This document shows positions 39,579-48,650 of a stretch of DNA of 64,000 nucleotides, piece after piece; within the stretch, counting starts at the first letter, position 1, and every line of letters starts with the position of its first letter. The stretch spans positions 252,475-316,474 of the forward strand of contig JADJTK010000050.1 of the NCBI GenBank assembly GCA_016711225.1, written 5' to 3'. This DNA is from Opitutaceae bacterium (GTDB taxonomy: Bacteria; Verrucomicrobiota; Verrucomicrobiia; Opitutales; Opitutaceae). The translations under genes were made by a program, and so were the position numbers. The notes under the pieces are model-generated. The model searched no databases, was not told the DNA's origin, and saw only the letters and a program-made list of their open reading frames with translations.

Positions 39579-42500
39579 ATGAGAACCTCTCCCCTTCTCC
39601 GCCTTCTCCGCCCCGCCGGTCTGACCGCGCTCCTGGCTGCGCTCCCGCTGCTCGCCACAACCTACGAATACGCGCTCGGCGACCCCGGCAACCGCACGCT
39701 CCGTCTGAACATCCCGGCCTCCGTCACCACCGCGCGCGGCATTCTCATCTGGGGCAACGGATCCAACTCGGACTTGCGCAGCATGGCGACCGATCCGGAG
39801 TTCGTCGCCCTCGCCGAATCGATGGGCTTCGCCGTGCTCGGCACCGCTATGTGGGACGCCTTCTTCCCGAGCATACCCGACGAGTTCACCGCCTTCCAGA
39901 ACGCGATCGCGCAACTCGCCACCACCAGCGGACACCCCGAGCTGAGCTGGGTGCCGTGGCTGCCCGTGGGCCACTCCAACGGCGGCAGCATGTCCTACGG
40001 GAGCAACACCCTCCAGCCCGCCCGCACCATCGCCTTGGCGGTCAACCAGGCTCGCGGCTACAACAATACCCGCCCCTCCGTCGCCGCACTCGCGACGCCC
40101 GGCCTTCTGCTTGCCGGCGGCGGCGACACTGACATCCGCCGCACCAACATTCGCGACCTCTTCGAGGGCAACCGTCCCCGTGGCGCCCTCTGGGCGTGGG
40201 CCGAACAAGAAGGCCTCGGCCACGCCTACGGCGACTCCTTCGAACTCATCCTGCCGTTCGCCGCGGCGATGGAAGCGCGCCGCTACCCGGACACCGCGTC
40301 ACCACGGTCCGGACCCATCGCCCTGCTGCCCCTCGCGGAGTCGGAGGGCTGGCTTGTCGAGCCGTCCTCACACCTCTCCGGCCTCGCCGAGATCGCGGCC
40401 TACGCCGATTACCCGCACGACCGGACCACCGCCGGCTGGCTGCCCAACCGACGCCTCGCCTACATCTTCCGCGCCTACGCCAGCCACGGGAAGCCAACCG
40501 AGACCGCCACGGTGGATGTCGGTCACGGCCCTGTGGCCTGGGGCACGACCGTCACCTACACCATCGGCCCGCCCGCCGTCGCGTGGTCGGCCATCGAGTA
40601 CTACGAGGGCGATGTGCTCCTGGGCCGCACCACTCCGGCCACCCCCAACCCGCTCACCATCACCCACGTGCCCACCGCCTCCGGCTATTCCGTCTACCAC
40701 GCGCTGATCACCCTCGCCGACGGCACGACGCGCCGCACCACGCCGCCGCGGCGCGTCTTCGTTCGCGCCGCCATTCCGCAGGCCCCGACGAGCTTCAAGG
40801 ACGACATCGGCTACACCGCCTTGAAAGCCGAGTATCCGGACCTTCCGACCGGCGCGAACCTCACGATGCTCATGTGCGACTTTTCCAGCGCCGCCACCAA
40901 CTGGAGCTGGGCCGTCCAGCCGGGCGGCGAGCTGGCGGGTAAGACGATCACCTACCTGCCGGCCGGCACCGTGCCGGCCGGCTACTCGCCGCACGCGACC
41001 GGAGTGACGACCATCGTCGCCGGAAACGACACCGGCCTGCTCCCGGGCATCCCCGCCATCAGCTCCCTCTGGGCCGACAACATCAGCTCGGGATTGTTGC
41101 GCACCGGCGAACGGGTCGCCCCGAATCCACCGGCATGGGATTTCGAAGTCATCACCTGGAATTGGTCCGACGACGTCTGGTCGACGGACATGATCCGGCG
41201 CATGGACTGGCAGATCGACCAGCAGGGCGTTACCGTCGTCGAGGCGATCAGCAACGAACGCAACAGTCCCGTCGCCTACACCTTCACCAGCGGCTACAAC
41301 CTCATCGTGGTCGGAGTGACGTCAGGTGAACACAACAGCGGCCCGACGCGAACCGAGGTCCCTGGCCGCGCCAAGCCCGACATCGTCGCCCCCACGCAAT
41401 ACACCAGCGGCGGCACGCCCACCGTGGCCGGCTGCGCCGGCCTCATCATCGCCAAAGCCAAGCTCGACCCCGCACTCGCCTTCGCGAGGGACCCTCGCGC
41501 CGTGAAGGCGCTGCTACTCGCCGGCGCGACCAAGGAGCCAATTCCCACCTGGTCGCACACCCCCACCCAGCCGCTCGACGCGCACTTCGGCGCCGGACAG
41601 GTCAACATCGCCCACAGCTACCACATGCTGCTGGGCGGGCGGCAAGCTGCCGGAACCGCCTGGGCGCCACTGGATGGCTGGGACAAGGCCATCACCAGTT
41701 CCTCCAGTCGCTACTTCGTCGAAGTGCCAGTCGGTCAGGTTGCTACGCTCTCCGCCGCTCTGGTCTGGCACCGTATCATCACGCCAAACGCCAACTGGTC
41801 CACCCTCACGCCCTCGCTCGCCGACCTCAACCTTCGCCTCGCCACCGCCACCGCCAGCTTCGGTGTCGGCACCACCGTGGCCGAGAGCCGCTCGACCATC
41901 GAAAACGTCGAGCACCTCTACGAAACCAGCCTCCCCGCCGGCCGCTACGTCATTGAAGTCACGGGTCCCTCCGGGACCGCCTACGGCATCGCATGGCGCA
42001 CAACCCTCGTTCCAAATGACGAGCCATTGGTCACGATTCAGCCCAGCGCCCAGTCGGTTGTGGTCGGCGCGAGCGCCCTCTTCTCGATCGAGGCGTCCGG
42101 AACTCAAGCACCGAGTTTCCAGTGGTACAAAAGCGGCGTCGCCATCACTGGAGCAACCGACTCAACCCTCTTCTTTCCAACGGTGGGCCCCGCCGAAACC
42201 GGCCTCTACGATTGCGCCGTGACTGGCCTCGCCGGCAGCACCCTCTCCGCTCCGACCGTCCTCGGCGTCGTCCCGGCCACCGGCCAGCGCACAGCCGGCG
42301 ACGTCAGCACCCGGGCGGAGTGGCAGGACATTCACCACCCCAACGGCGCCGTATACGACCAGTTTTTACTCACGGGTTCGGCCGGCACTTTCACCGCCGA
42401 CCCCGGCCAAATCGCGCGCTGTTCGTACCTCGATAGCAACGACAGCATCGTCCAGGTCGAAATGTCCGGCGCCGGGGCGATCACCATCAATCTCGACAAC

Positions 42501-43073
42501 GCCAGCGGCCCAATGGCTCCGACTCTCTACAATCAGAGCGACATCCAGTATATGAAGGGCAAGGCGACGATCACCCTGTCCGGCGCCGACGCCAGCACCC
42601 ACTTCACGATCTATTCGGTGGGTACAGGCACCAACCTCAGTGTCACCCGCCCGGATGCGGCCTATGCCGGTTGGGCCGATGTGGCAGTGGCGGGCATCCT
42701 CAGCACCGATGGCGGCCTCGGTGGAATCCACCAAGGAAACACCAACTACAACGCCGCCGTCGGCTACACCGGCCTCTACGCCCCGAACACCACCTCGGTG
42801 GGCGAAACCGTGGTCCTCCATGGGATCGCGGCCAGCGGTGCGGCCCAGCCCTACCTCTTCTTCGGCCCCGGGGGCACCGCCGCCATCAAGATCGCCGGCG
42901 GCAGCCTCGCCCAGCCCAGCGGCGATGTCATTACGGTCTCCGGCCTCTCGCGCGTCACCATGGGCGCCGGCCAGGATTCTTGCGGCCGCGCAGCGCCCGC
43001 CCAAGCAATCCAAACCCGTCTCATCGATCCCAACGGCAGCGATGTGACCTCCGCCGTCGTCGTCAATCCGTGA
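39579..43073 (+). CDS. large exported alpha/beta-hydrolase plus subtilase-like fusion protein
   Basis: 1164 residues, one open frame, signal peptide 1-26 (LLRPAGLTALLAALPLLA). Residues ~27-330 resemble alpha/beta hydrolases: a strand GILIWGNGSNSDLRSM and a nucleophile elbow PVGHSNGGSM (Ser ~132), with LLLAGGGDTDIRR and EQEGLGHAYGDS as possible acid and His regions. Residues ~390-690 look like a degenerate S8 subtilase: HATGVTTIVAGND, then AKPDIVAPTQYTSGG followed by TPTVAGCAGLIIAKA, where a standard subtilase has GTSxATPxVAG. The catalytic Ser motif is therefore shortened. Residues ~805-885 are an Ig-like domain (FQWYKSGVAITGATDSTLFF). The end (~885-1164) is a beta-rich domain not shared with the 1.5-18.6 kb cluster. 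Extracellular; substrate unknown. Confidence 0.72.
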   Translation: MRTSPLLRLLRPAGLTALLAALPLLATTYEYALGDPGNRTLRLNIPASVTTARGILIWGNGSNSDLRSMATDPEFVALAESMGFAVLGTAMWDAFFPSIPDEFTAFQNAIAQLATTSGHPELSWVPWLPVGHSNGGSMSYGSNTLQPARTIALAVNQARGYNNTRPSVAALATPGLLLAGGGDTDIRRTNIRDLFEGNRPRGALWAWAEQEGLGHAYGDSFELILPFAAAMEARRYPDTASPRSGPIALLPLAESEGWLVEPSSHLSGLAEIAAYADYPHDRTTAGWLPNRRLAYIFRAYASHGKPTETATVDVGHGPVAWGTTVTYTIGPPAVAWSAIEYYEGDVLLGRTTPATPNPLTITHVPTASGYSVYHALITLADGTTRRTTPPRRVFVRAAIPQAPTSFKDDIGYTALKAEYPDLPTGANLTMLMCDFSSAATNWSWAVQPGGELAGKTITYLPAGTVPAGYSPHATGVTTIVAGNDTGLLPGIPAISSLWADNISSGLLRTGERVAPNPPAWDFEVITWNWSDDVWSTDMIRRMDWQIDQQGVTVVEAISNERNSPVAYTFTSGYNLIVVGVTSGEHNSGPTRTEVPGRAKPDIVAPTQYTSGGTPTVAGCAGLIIAKAKLDPALAFARDPRAVKALLLAGATKEPIPTWSHTPTQPLDAHFGAGQVNIAHSYHMLLGGRQAAGTAWAPLDGWDKAITSSSSRYFVEVPVGQVATLSAALVWHRIITPNANWSTLTPSLADLNLRLATATASFGVGTTVAESRSTIENVEHLYETSLPAGRYVIEVTGPSGTAYGIAWRTTLVPNDEPLVTIQPSAQSVVVGASALFSIEASGTQAPSFQWYKSGVAITGATDSTLFFPTVGPAETGLYDCAVTGLAGSTLSAPTVLGVVPATGQRTAGDVSTRAEWQDIHHPNGAVYDQFLLTGSAGTFTADPGQIARCSYLDSNDSIVQVEMSGAGAITINLDNASGPMAPTLYNQSDIQYMKGKATITLSGADASTHFTIYSVGTGTNLSVTRPDAAYAGWADVAVAGILSTDGGLGGIHQGNTNYNAAVGYTGLYAPNTTSVGETVVLHGIAASGAAQPYLFFGPGGTAAIKIAGGSLAQPSGDVITVSGLSRVTMGAGQDSCGRAAPAQAIQTRLIDPNGSDVTSAVVVNP

Positions 43074-43201
43074 GATTGTGCCCGGGCCGGCACCCGACGG
43101 GCGACCACCTGGCCCACTATCGGGGCTCAGGCCTGCCCGCGTAATTCGTCCTTCTATTCCCCCTCCGGCTGCGCCATGGTCGATAGCCTCATCCATTCTT
43201 C

Positions 43202-43767
43202 ATGGACGCCGCCCTCGCTTTCCTCGCCCAGCTCTACACCCAGCAGCCGTGGATCTTCCTCTCCTGGCCGGTGGCGGCGATGGTCTTGGGGACCCTTCTG
43301 GTCGCCGTCTGGCCGGCAACGGCGCAACAACTGGGCATCGTGCCCCGCACCGGGGCCGGCCTGGGGGCATCGTCACCTCACCGTTCATTCACGCCAACGC
43401 CGCACATCTCGCCGCCAACCTGCCGCCCTTCGCCGGACTTGGTTACCTCGTGTTGCACCGCGCGCCATCCCACTTCATCGCGGTGGCGGCGACGATCGCG
43501 CTGGCGACTGGCGGGCTAGTCTGGCTCTGCGCACGCAAGGCCACGCATGTCGGCATGAGCGGGGTGATCTTTGGTTTCCTCGGCTACCTCATCGCCGCCG
43601 CCTGGTTCACCAAGACCACGCCCGACCTGATTGTCGGCGGCGGCGTCCTGCTCTTCTACGGCGGCATGCTGGCCGGGGTGGCGCCGGTGCGCGGCAGCAC
43701 GTCATGGGAATCGCATTTCCTCGGGCTGGTCGCCGGCATCGGGCGAGCGTGGCTGGACCTGGGGTGA
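43202..43767 (+). pseudogene. rhomboid family intramembrane serine protease, one frameshift
   Basis: ATG 43202 starts MDAALAFLAQLYTQQPWIFL in one frame; after the G-run 43363-43367 the sense moves to another frame (GIVTSPFIHANAAHLAANLP). Adding one G restores the protein, ~188 residues. The active-site Ser lies in HVGMSGVIFGFLGY (GxSG) and the His in SWESHFLGLVAG, with membrane segments between them, as in rhomboids that cleave membrane proteins within the bilayer. The single break at a homopolymer makes sequencing error a real alternative to a pseudogene. Confidence 0.82.
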
Positions 43768-43866
43768 CAGGCCCTCCCCTGTAGGCTAGGGCGCCGACCT
43801 AGCCGTTTATCAAGCGGGTCATCCGGCGAAGATGAACGACCCCGACGCCCCTTCACCAACGGCGAA

Positions 43867-43893
43867 GGGGCCGCCTAACCGCGGTGGCCCACA
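43867..43893 (+). repeat. REP-like element, copy 4 (degenerate)
   Basis: GGGGCCGCCTAACCGCGGTG followed by GCCCACA, between the rhomboid and the convergent ACT-domain gene. Confidence 0.5.
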
Positions 43894-43907
43894 GCGCAAC
43901 AACCTCC

Positions 43908-44339
43908 TCAGCGCTTGAACAGATCCACCGGCTTAAAAACGGGGACGCCGGCAGCCTGCAGCGCAGCGAGCGCCTTGTCGGTGTTGTCGAAACGAAAGAC
44001 CATCACCGCATCGGTGCCGGGGCGCTCGGCGAAGGCGTACATGTACTCCACCGATACGCCGGCTTTCTCCAGCAGCACCAGCACGCCGGCGAGACCGCCG
44101 GGCCGATCCGGCACCTGCAGGGCGACGACCTCGGTGGTGGTCACCGCATAGCCGGCATCGATCGCGATAGCCTTGGCCTTGTCGACATCGGGGGTGAGCA
44201 GGCGTAGCAGGCCGAACTCGCCGTTGTCGGAAAGCATGAGCGTGCTGAGATTCACCGCAGCATCCGCGAGTGTACGACAAAGCGCGGAAAGGCGGCCGGG
44301 GCGATTTTCGAGGAAGACGGACAACTGGGTGATTTTCAT
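43908..44339 (-). CDS. tandem ACT-domain protein
   Basis: 143 residues made of two ACT domains: MKITQLSVFLENRPGRLSAL (first, with the typical NxPGxL turn) and VVALQVPDRPGGLAGVLVLL (second). No enzymatic domain. ACT pairs of this kind bind amino acids and commonly sit next to phenylacetate-CoA ligase and indolepyruvate oxidoreductase, as here, so it probably senses an aromatic amino acid for this pathway. Last gene of the minus-strand set, 131 bp after paaK. Confidence 0.92.
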   Translation of the reverse strand: MKITQLSVFLENRPGRLSALCRTLADAAVNLSTLMLSDNGEFGLLRLLTPDVDKAKAIAIDAGYAVTTTEVVALQVPDRPGGLAGVLVLLEKAGVSVEYMYAFAERPGTDAVMVFRFDNTDKALAALQAAGVPVFKPVDLFKR

Positions 44340-44356
44340 CGGGGGTAGAAGCAGTC

Positions 44357-44462
44357 GCGAGTAGCGGGTAGTGAATCAGGTGTGAGTAGATCAGACAGCG
44401 ATCCAAACGAGTAACGGGTGATGAACAGGTGTGGTTGGCCCACTCGCTACCCGCTACTCGCT
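44357..44462. repeat. 14-bp inverted repeat between paaK and the ACT gene
   Basis: GCGAGTAGCGGGTA (44357-44370) and TACCCGCTACTCGC (44449-44462). It could fold in the intercistronic mRNA; the units resemble the text-like repeat family. Confidence 0.55.
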
Positions 44463-44470
44463 CCTCGCTA

Positions 44471-45811
44471 CTATCCTTCGTTGCGCTTGTCGAAGAGGCG
44501 CTTGGCCTTGCCTTCGCTGCGGGGAATGGTGCCGGGCTGCACCAGCGTGACCTCGGCGTGGAGACCGGTGATCTGCTCGATGCTGCGACCGAAGCGCTTT
44601 TGGAGTTCCTCCATCGCGCCAACCTTGTCGCTGAGCATCGCCCCGGTGATCTCCACCTGCACCTCCATGCGATCGAGACCGCCCTTGCGGGTGAGCACGA
44701 TCTGGTAGTGCGGGAGCGAGGCCTCCGTCTTGAGCAGCGCGGTCTCGATCTGCGAGGGGAAGACGTTCACGCCGCGAATGATGAACATGTCGTCGCTGCG
44801 CCGACTGATACGGCGGATGCGGCGCACCGTCCGGCCGCAGCCGCAGGGACGCGTGTCGATGGCGGTGATATCGCGGGTGCGGTAACGGATGGCCGGCATC
44901 GCCTGCTTGCTGAGCGTGGTGAAGACCAACTCACCCTCGGTGCCGTCCGGCACGGGCTCAAGGGTGACCGGATCGACGATCTCGACGAGGAAATGGTCCT
45001 CGAAGATGTGCAGGCCGTCCTGGCACTCGCACTCGGTGCCGACGCCGGGCCCGATGATCTCGGACAGGCCGTAGATGTCGAAGGCCTTCACCCCGGAGGC
45101 GGACTCGATGTACTGGCGCATCTGATCGGTCCAGGGTTCGGCGCCGAACACGCCGCGTTTCACCTTCAGGTCCTTGCGGAAATCGATGCCCATCTTCGCC
45201 GCGACCTCGATGAGATGGATGAAATAGCTGGGCGTGCTGCAGACAGCGGTGACGCCAAAATCCTTCATCACCATGATCTGCCGCTCGCTGTTGCCACCGG
45301 AAATCGGAATCACGGTGGCGCCGATGCCCTCCAACCCGCCGTGCAGGCCGAGGCCGCCGGTGAAAAGGCCGTAGCCGTACATGTTTTGCACGATGTCGCC
45401 GCGCGAATACCCGGCGGCGTAGAGCGTGCGCATGATGACCTGTTTCCACACCTCCATGTCCTGCGCGGTGTAGCCGACGACGATGGGCTTGCCGGTGGTG
45501 CCGCTGGAGGCGTGCAGCCGCACGACCTCGCTCATCGGCACGGCGAACAATCCGTACGGATACGTATCCCGCAGGTCGCCCTTCACCGAGAAAGGCAGCA
45601 GGCGCACATCGGTGAGCGTGCGGATGTCGGCGGGCTTCACGCCCTTGGCGTCCATCCGCTCGCGGAAGAGCGGCACATTGGCGTAGCTCAGGGCGGTGAC
45701 GGCCTTGAGGCGTTGGAGCTGCACCTCGCGCAGGCGCGCTTCGGGCATGTAGTCGAGGGCGCTCTCCGGAAAGAAGGTGCCCTCCAGATCGTTCCAGAGG
45801 TTGCGGATCAT
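44471..45811 (-). CDS. paaK: phenylacetate-CoA ligase (PaaK-type)
   Basis: 446 residues from ATG 45811 (MIRNLWNDLEGTFFPESALD). Activates aryl acids such as phenylacetate or indoleacetate to CoA thioesters using ATP. AMP-binding motif VRLHASSGTTGKPIVVGYT, middle core FDIYGLSEIIGPGVGTECEC (YGxSE), ARYRTRDI-like IRYRTRDITAIDTRPCGCGR, and C-terminal domain DDMFIIRGVNVFPSQIETAL ending with EGKAKRLFDKR, the Lys-containing end of the family. Downstream of iorAB; together they can oxidise aryl-pyruvates and interconvert aryl-acyl-CoA and acid. Confidence 0.95.
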   Translation of the reverse strand: MIRNLWNDLEGTFFPESALDYMPEARLREVQLQRLKAVTALSYANVPLFRERMDAKGVKPADIRTLTDVRLLPFSVKGDLRDTYPYGLFAVPMSEVVRLHASSGTTGKPIVVGYTAQDMEVWKQVIMRTLYAAGYSRGDIVQNMYGYGLFTGGLGLHGGLEGIGATVIPISGGNSERQIMVMKDFGVTAVCSTPSYFIHLIEVAAKMGIDFRKDLKVKRGVFGAEPWTDQMRQYIESASGVKAFDIYGLSEIIGPGVGTECECQDGLHIFEDHFLVEIVDPVTLEPVPDGTEGELVFTTLSKQAMPAIRYRTRDITAIDTRPCGCGRTVRRIRRISRRSDDMFIIRGVNVFPSQIETALLKTEASLPHYQIVLTRKGGLDRMEVQVEITGAMLSDKVGAMEELQKRFGRSIEQITGLHAEVTLVQPGTIPRSEGKAKRLFDKRNEG

Positions 45812-45983
45812 CGGGGTAAGGACGGAAAATGTTTCGCGTTTCGGGTTTCGGGGCGACGGCACTGCGCGACTCGGCCTTGGAAGCAACAAACCTGCTCGCG
45901 CTGACAGGGCCGAGAACGCCTGCCATCAGGCTCCGACATTGGGATCAGGGCAATCCCAGAGTATCCGTTCAGTCGGTTTGCCG

Positions 45984-46049
45984 GCGGGGCGGGGTTTGCG
46001 CCCGCCTTCTGCTCTCCGTCGATGCGGCGGGCGTGAAGCCCGCCCCGCC
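45984..46049. repeat. REP-type inverted repeat pair (hairpin) between iorB and paaK
   Basis: Arms of 24 bp at 45984-46007 and 46026-46049, each of the kind GGCGGGCTTCACGCCCGCC/GGGCGGGG, pair with a few mismatches around an 18-nt loop. The position between two co-oriented genes suggests an mRNA stem that separates iorAB from paaK. Confidence 0.65.
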
Positions 46050-46063
46050 GTCGGAAGGTCGCC

Positions 46064-46537
46064 TCACCCCCGCCCGAGGGCGAAGGCCTGGTCGTTGGCC
46101 GCGTGGAGCTTCTCGGCGAAATGGGCCCGCAGGCTGGCGAGCCATACGTCGACAGGAAAATCGAAGTGCCGGCTCAGGCGACCGAGCATGGCAACATTGA
46201 GCGACTTGGCCGAAGGCAGCTTCACCGTATCGATATCGGCCGGGGTGATGAGCGTGCCGGCGGCGCGCAGACCCGCGCGCACGACCTCGATCTGCGTCAG
46301 ATCCATGACGACGAGGAAATCGCACGTGCCGTCGGGGATCATCGGGCTGTGCACTTCGGTGCCGAAGCGCACGTCGCTCTGCACGGAGCCGCCGCGCTGG
46401 CTCATGCCGTGGACCTCGGCCTTCTTGGTCTCATGGCCGAGGCGGAAGACGACGTCGGCGAGGATGTCGGAGGCCTTAATCACACCCGTACCGCCGATAC
46501 CGGCGAAACGGACGTTGGTGGTGGATGGGGAAAGCAT
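46064..46537 (-). CDS. iorB: indolepyruvate oxidoreductase subunit beta
   Basis: 157 residues: NVRFAGIGGTGVIKASDILA (Gly-rich start), then KKAEVHGMSQRGGSVQSDVR, the hallmark of the gamma-type domain of 2-oxoacid:acceptor oxidoreductases, and a short helical C-terminus. It is at the short end for IorB (about 190 in many species). With IorA it oxidatively decarboxylates aryl-pyruvates to aryl-acetyl-CoA. 33 bp after iorA on the same strand. Confidence 0.94.
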   Translation of the reverse strand: MLSPSTTNVRFAGIGGTGVIKASDILADVVFRLGHETKKAEVHGMSQRGGSVQSDVRFGTEVHSPMIPDGTCDFLVVMDLTQIEVVRAGLRAAGTLITPADIDTVKLPSAKSLNVAMLGRLSRHFDFPVDVWLASLRAHFAEKLHAANDQAFALGRG

Positions 46538-46570
46538 GGTGTTTGGTTTCTGGGATTTGGCCTTTTGCCG

Positions 46571-48280
46571 TTAGCCCTTGCAGTCGCAGCCACAGCCGCA
46601 GCCGGCGGTCGGGGTGTCATCGGCGGCAATCGCCGCGGCAGCGAGCGCCTTCTCCTTCTGCTCCTTCTCCCAGGCCACGATGCGGCCGGCGGAAAGAATG
46701 CAGGGGCTGCGGGCGATGATCACCGAGAGCTCGTCCTTGCGCAGGGCCTCGGCGAGCACTTCGGCGAAACGCGCCTTCTCCCGGATCGGGTTGAGCGTGA
46801 TGACATTCTTCACGCCGGCGGCGCGCGCCATGTCCTCGTAGCTCACCTTGTAGGTGCCGTCGCCATCGAGCTGGCGGCCGGTGCCGGGATGCTCCTGCTG
46901 GCCGGTCATCGCGGTGGTGCCGTTGTCGAGAATGATGAGCACATGCCCGGTATCCGGCGGATTGTACGCCATCTCGACCAAGCCCGGCAGCCCGCCGTGC
47001 AGGAAGGTGCTGTCGCCGATCACGGAGACCACACGCTTGGCCTGCTCGCGGGGCAGCACGTGGCGCAGCCCCAGGCCCATGCCGACGGCCGCGCCCATGT
47101 CGATCATCATGTCCATCGCCGCAAGCGGCGGGAGCGCGGCGAGCGTGTAGCAACCGATGTCGCCGGCGACGATACAGTTGAGGTCCTTCATCACCTCGAA
47201 GCTCGAGCGGTGCGGGCAACCGTTGCACAGCTCCGGCGGCTTGCCGCGCGGCGGCACCGGCTCGGGGCTGGAGTCGCGCGCTAGGATCCGCTTCACGCGG
47301 TCGACGCTGAACTCGCCAAAGCGGAAGACGTTGTCGTCCTTCGCGTCGACCAGGATGCCGGCGGCGCGGCAGGCGGCGGCCAGCCACGGATCGTTCTCCT
47401 CGATCACCACGCAACGCTGCACCGAGGCGGCGAACTCGCGGATAAGCTGCATCGGCAACGGGTAGGTCATGCCCAGTTTCAGGATGCTCGCCGACGGCGC
47501 CGCTTCGCGCACATGGTGATAGCTGATGCCGGCAACGATGATGCCCAGGGCGTTGTCGCGGCGCTCGACGCGATTGGAGGTGCCGGCGTTGTTCCAGTTC
47601 TCCATCTCGGCCATCTTCGCGCGCAGGCGGCGATGGGCGGGTTTGGCGTGTCCGGGCACCATGACACGGGCGGCGATGTTGCGCACAAAATCGGGGGTGG
47701 GCGCACCGGTGTCGGCGGCGGTAAGCGCGGCTCCGCGGGCGAAGCGCGGCTTCACCGGCGACTTCGAGTGGCACACGCGGGTGGTCATGCGGAAGAGCAC
47801 CGGGATGTTCCAGCGCTCGCTCGTCTCGTAGGCCACGCGGAGCAGGTCGTAGGCCTCCTGCGAATCGGCGGGCTCGAACATCGGCGCGACGGCGGCCTCG
47901 GCGTAGCGGCGGCTGTCCTGCTCGTTTTGGGAGGAGGCCATGCCGGGATCGTCGGCGACGATGAGCACGTAGCCTCCATCGACGCCGGAATACGTCATCG
48001 TGAAGAGAACGTCGGCGGCGACGTTGAGGCCGACGTGCTTCATGGTGCAGAGCACGCGGGCCTTGGCGAAGGCGGCGCCGAGGGCGACCTCGGCGGCGAC
48101 CTTCTCGTTGGGCGCCCACTGGGCGCGGCCGCCGAGGGCGCTGAAGCTTTCGAGGATTTCGGTCGAGGGCGTGCCCGGATAACCGGTACCGAGCGCCACG
48201 CCACAGTGCAGGGCGGCGAGGGCCACAGCCTCATTGCCGCTGAGCAAGAGCCGGCCGGATTGGTCTTGGGAAGGTTGCAT
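46571..48280 (-). CDS. iorA: indolepyruvate oxidoreductase subunit alpha, lacking the ferredoxin domain
   Basis: 569 residues from ATG 48280 (MQPSQDQSGRLLLSGNEAVA). The pyrimidine domain has GTGYPGTPSTEILESF, EKVAAEVALGAAFAKARVL, DDPGMASSQNEQDSRRYA. The ThDP domain has LCNGCPHRSSFEVMK, GDIGCYTLAALPPLAAMDMM, VVSVIGDSTFLHGGLPGLVE, and LDNGTTAMTGQQEHPGTG. Canonical IorA continues into two 4Fe-4S ferredoxin clusters (CxxCxxC...CP). Here the protein stops after ARSPCILSAGRIVAWEKEQK with a short tail GCGCGCDCKG instead. Electrons may thus leave through a different carrier. First gene of the minus-strand aryl-pyruvate set. Confidence 0.93.
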   Translation of the reverse strand: MQPSQDQSGRLLLSGNEAVALAALHCGVALGTGYPGTPSTEILESFSALGGRAQWAPNEKVAAEVALGAAFAKARVLCTMKHVGLNVAADVLFTMTYSGVDGGYVLIVADDPGMASSQNEQDSRRYAEAAVAPMFEPADSQEAYDLLRVAYETSERWNIPVLFRMTTRVCHSKSPVKPRFARGAALTAADTGAPTPDFVRNIAARVMVPGHAKPAHRRLRAKMAEMENWNNAGTSNRVERRDNALGIIVAGISYHHVREAAPSASILKLGMTYPLPMQLIREFAASVQRCVVIEENDPWLAAACRAAGILVDAKDDNVFRFGEFSVDRVKRILARDSSPEPVPPRGKPPELCNGCPHRSSFEVMKDLNCIVAGDIGCYTLAALPPLAAMDMMIDMGAAVGMGLGLRHVLPREQAKRVVSVIGDSTFLHGGLPGLVEMAYNPPDTGHVLIILDNGTTAMTGQQEHPGTGRQLDGDGTYKVSYEDMARAAGVKNVITLNPIREKARFAEVLAEALRKDELSVIIARSPCILSAGRIVAWEKEQKEKALAAAAIAADDTPTAGCGCGCDCKG

Positions 48281-48650
48281 GAAAAAGGGCTGGTGGTGGG
48301 GATTTTCGTTCCAGCAGAACAACCCGCCCGCCGGCAGACAATCCCCAAGGCGCAGGAACTGCCGACCGGCCCGGCCACCGGATCGGCTCCTGGTCGACCA
48401 ACCCGAGGGCCCCTCGCTCGAGCGCCTCGATCGGCAGCCAACGGAAAGTACGCGGCCCGTCACCCCCTCGGCTGGGCCCGAACCGGCAGGTTCGGGAGGA
48501 GCGCCATCCCCGCACCCTCGGCTCCGGCCGCCGGAAGCGCGCCGGCCGGCGTCACGGGCCGAACGCGGGCAATCTCAGTTGCGGCATGGCTTGGGCAACG
48601 GGCCGGAATCAGGACGCGAGACTCGGCCGGCCACCCCACAAAAGCCGCGG
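48281..48650. other. 370-bp spacer upstream of iorA
   Basis: Must contain the iorA promoter and the 3' end of the membrane-protein transcript unit. No gene, hairpin or repeat that I can support. Confidence 0.45.
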
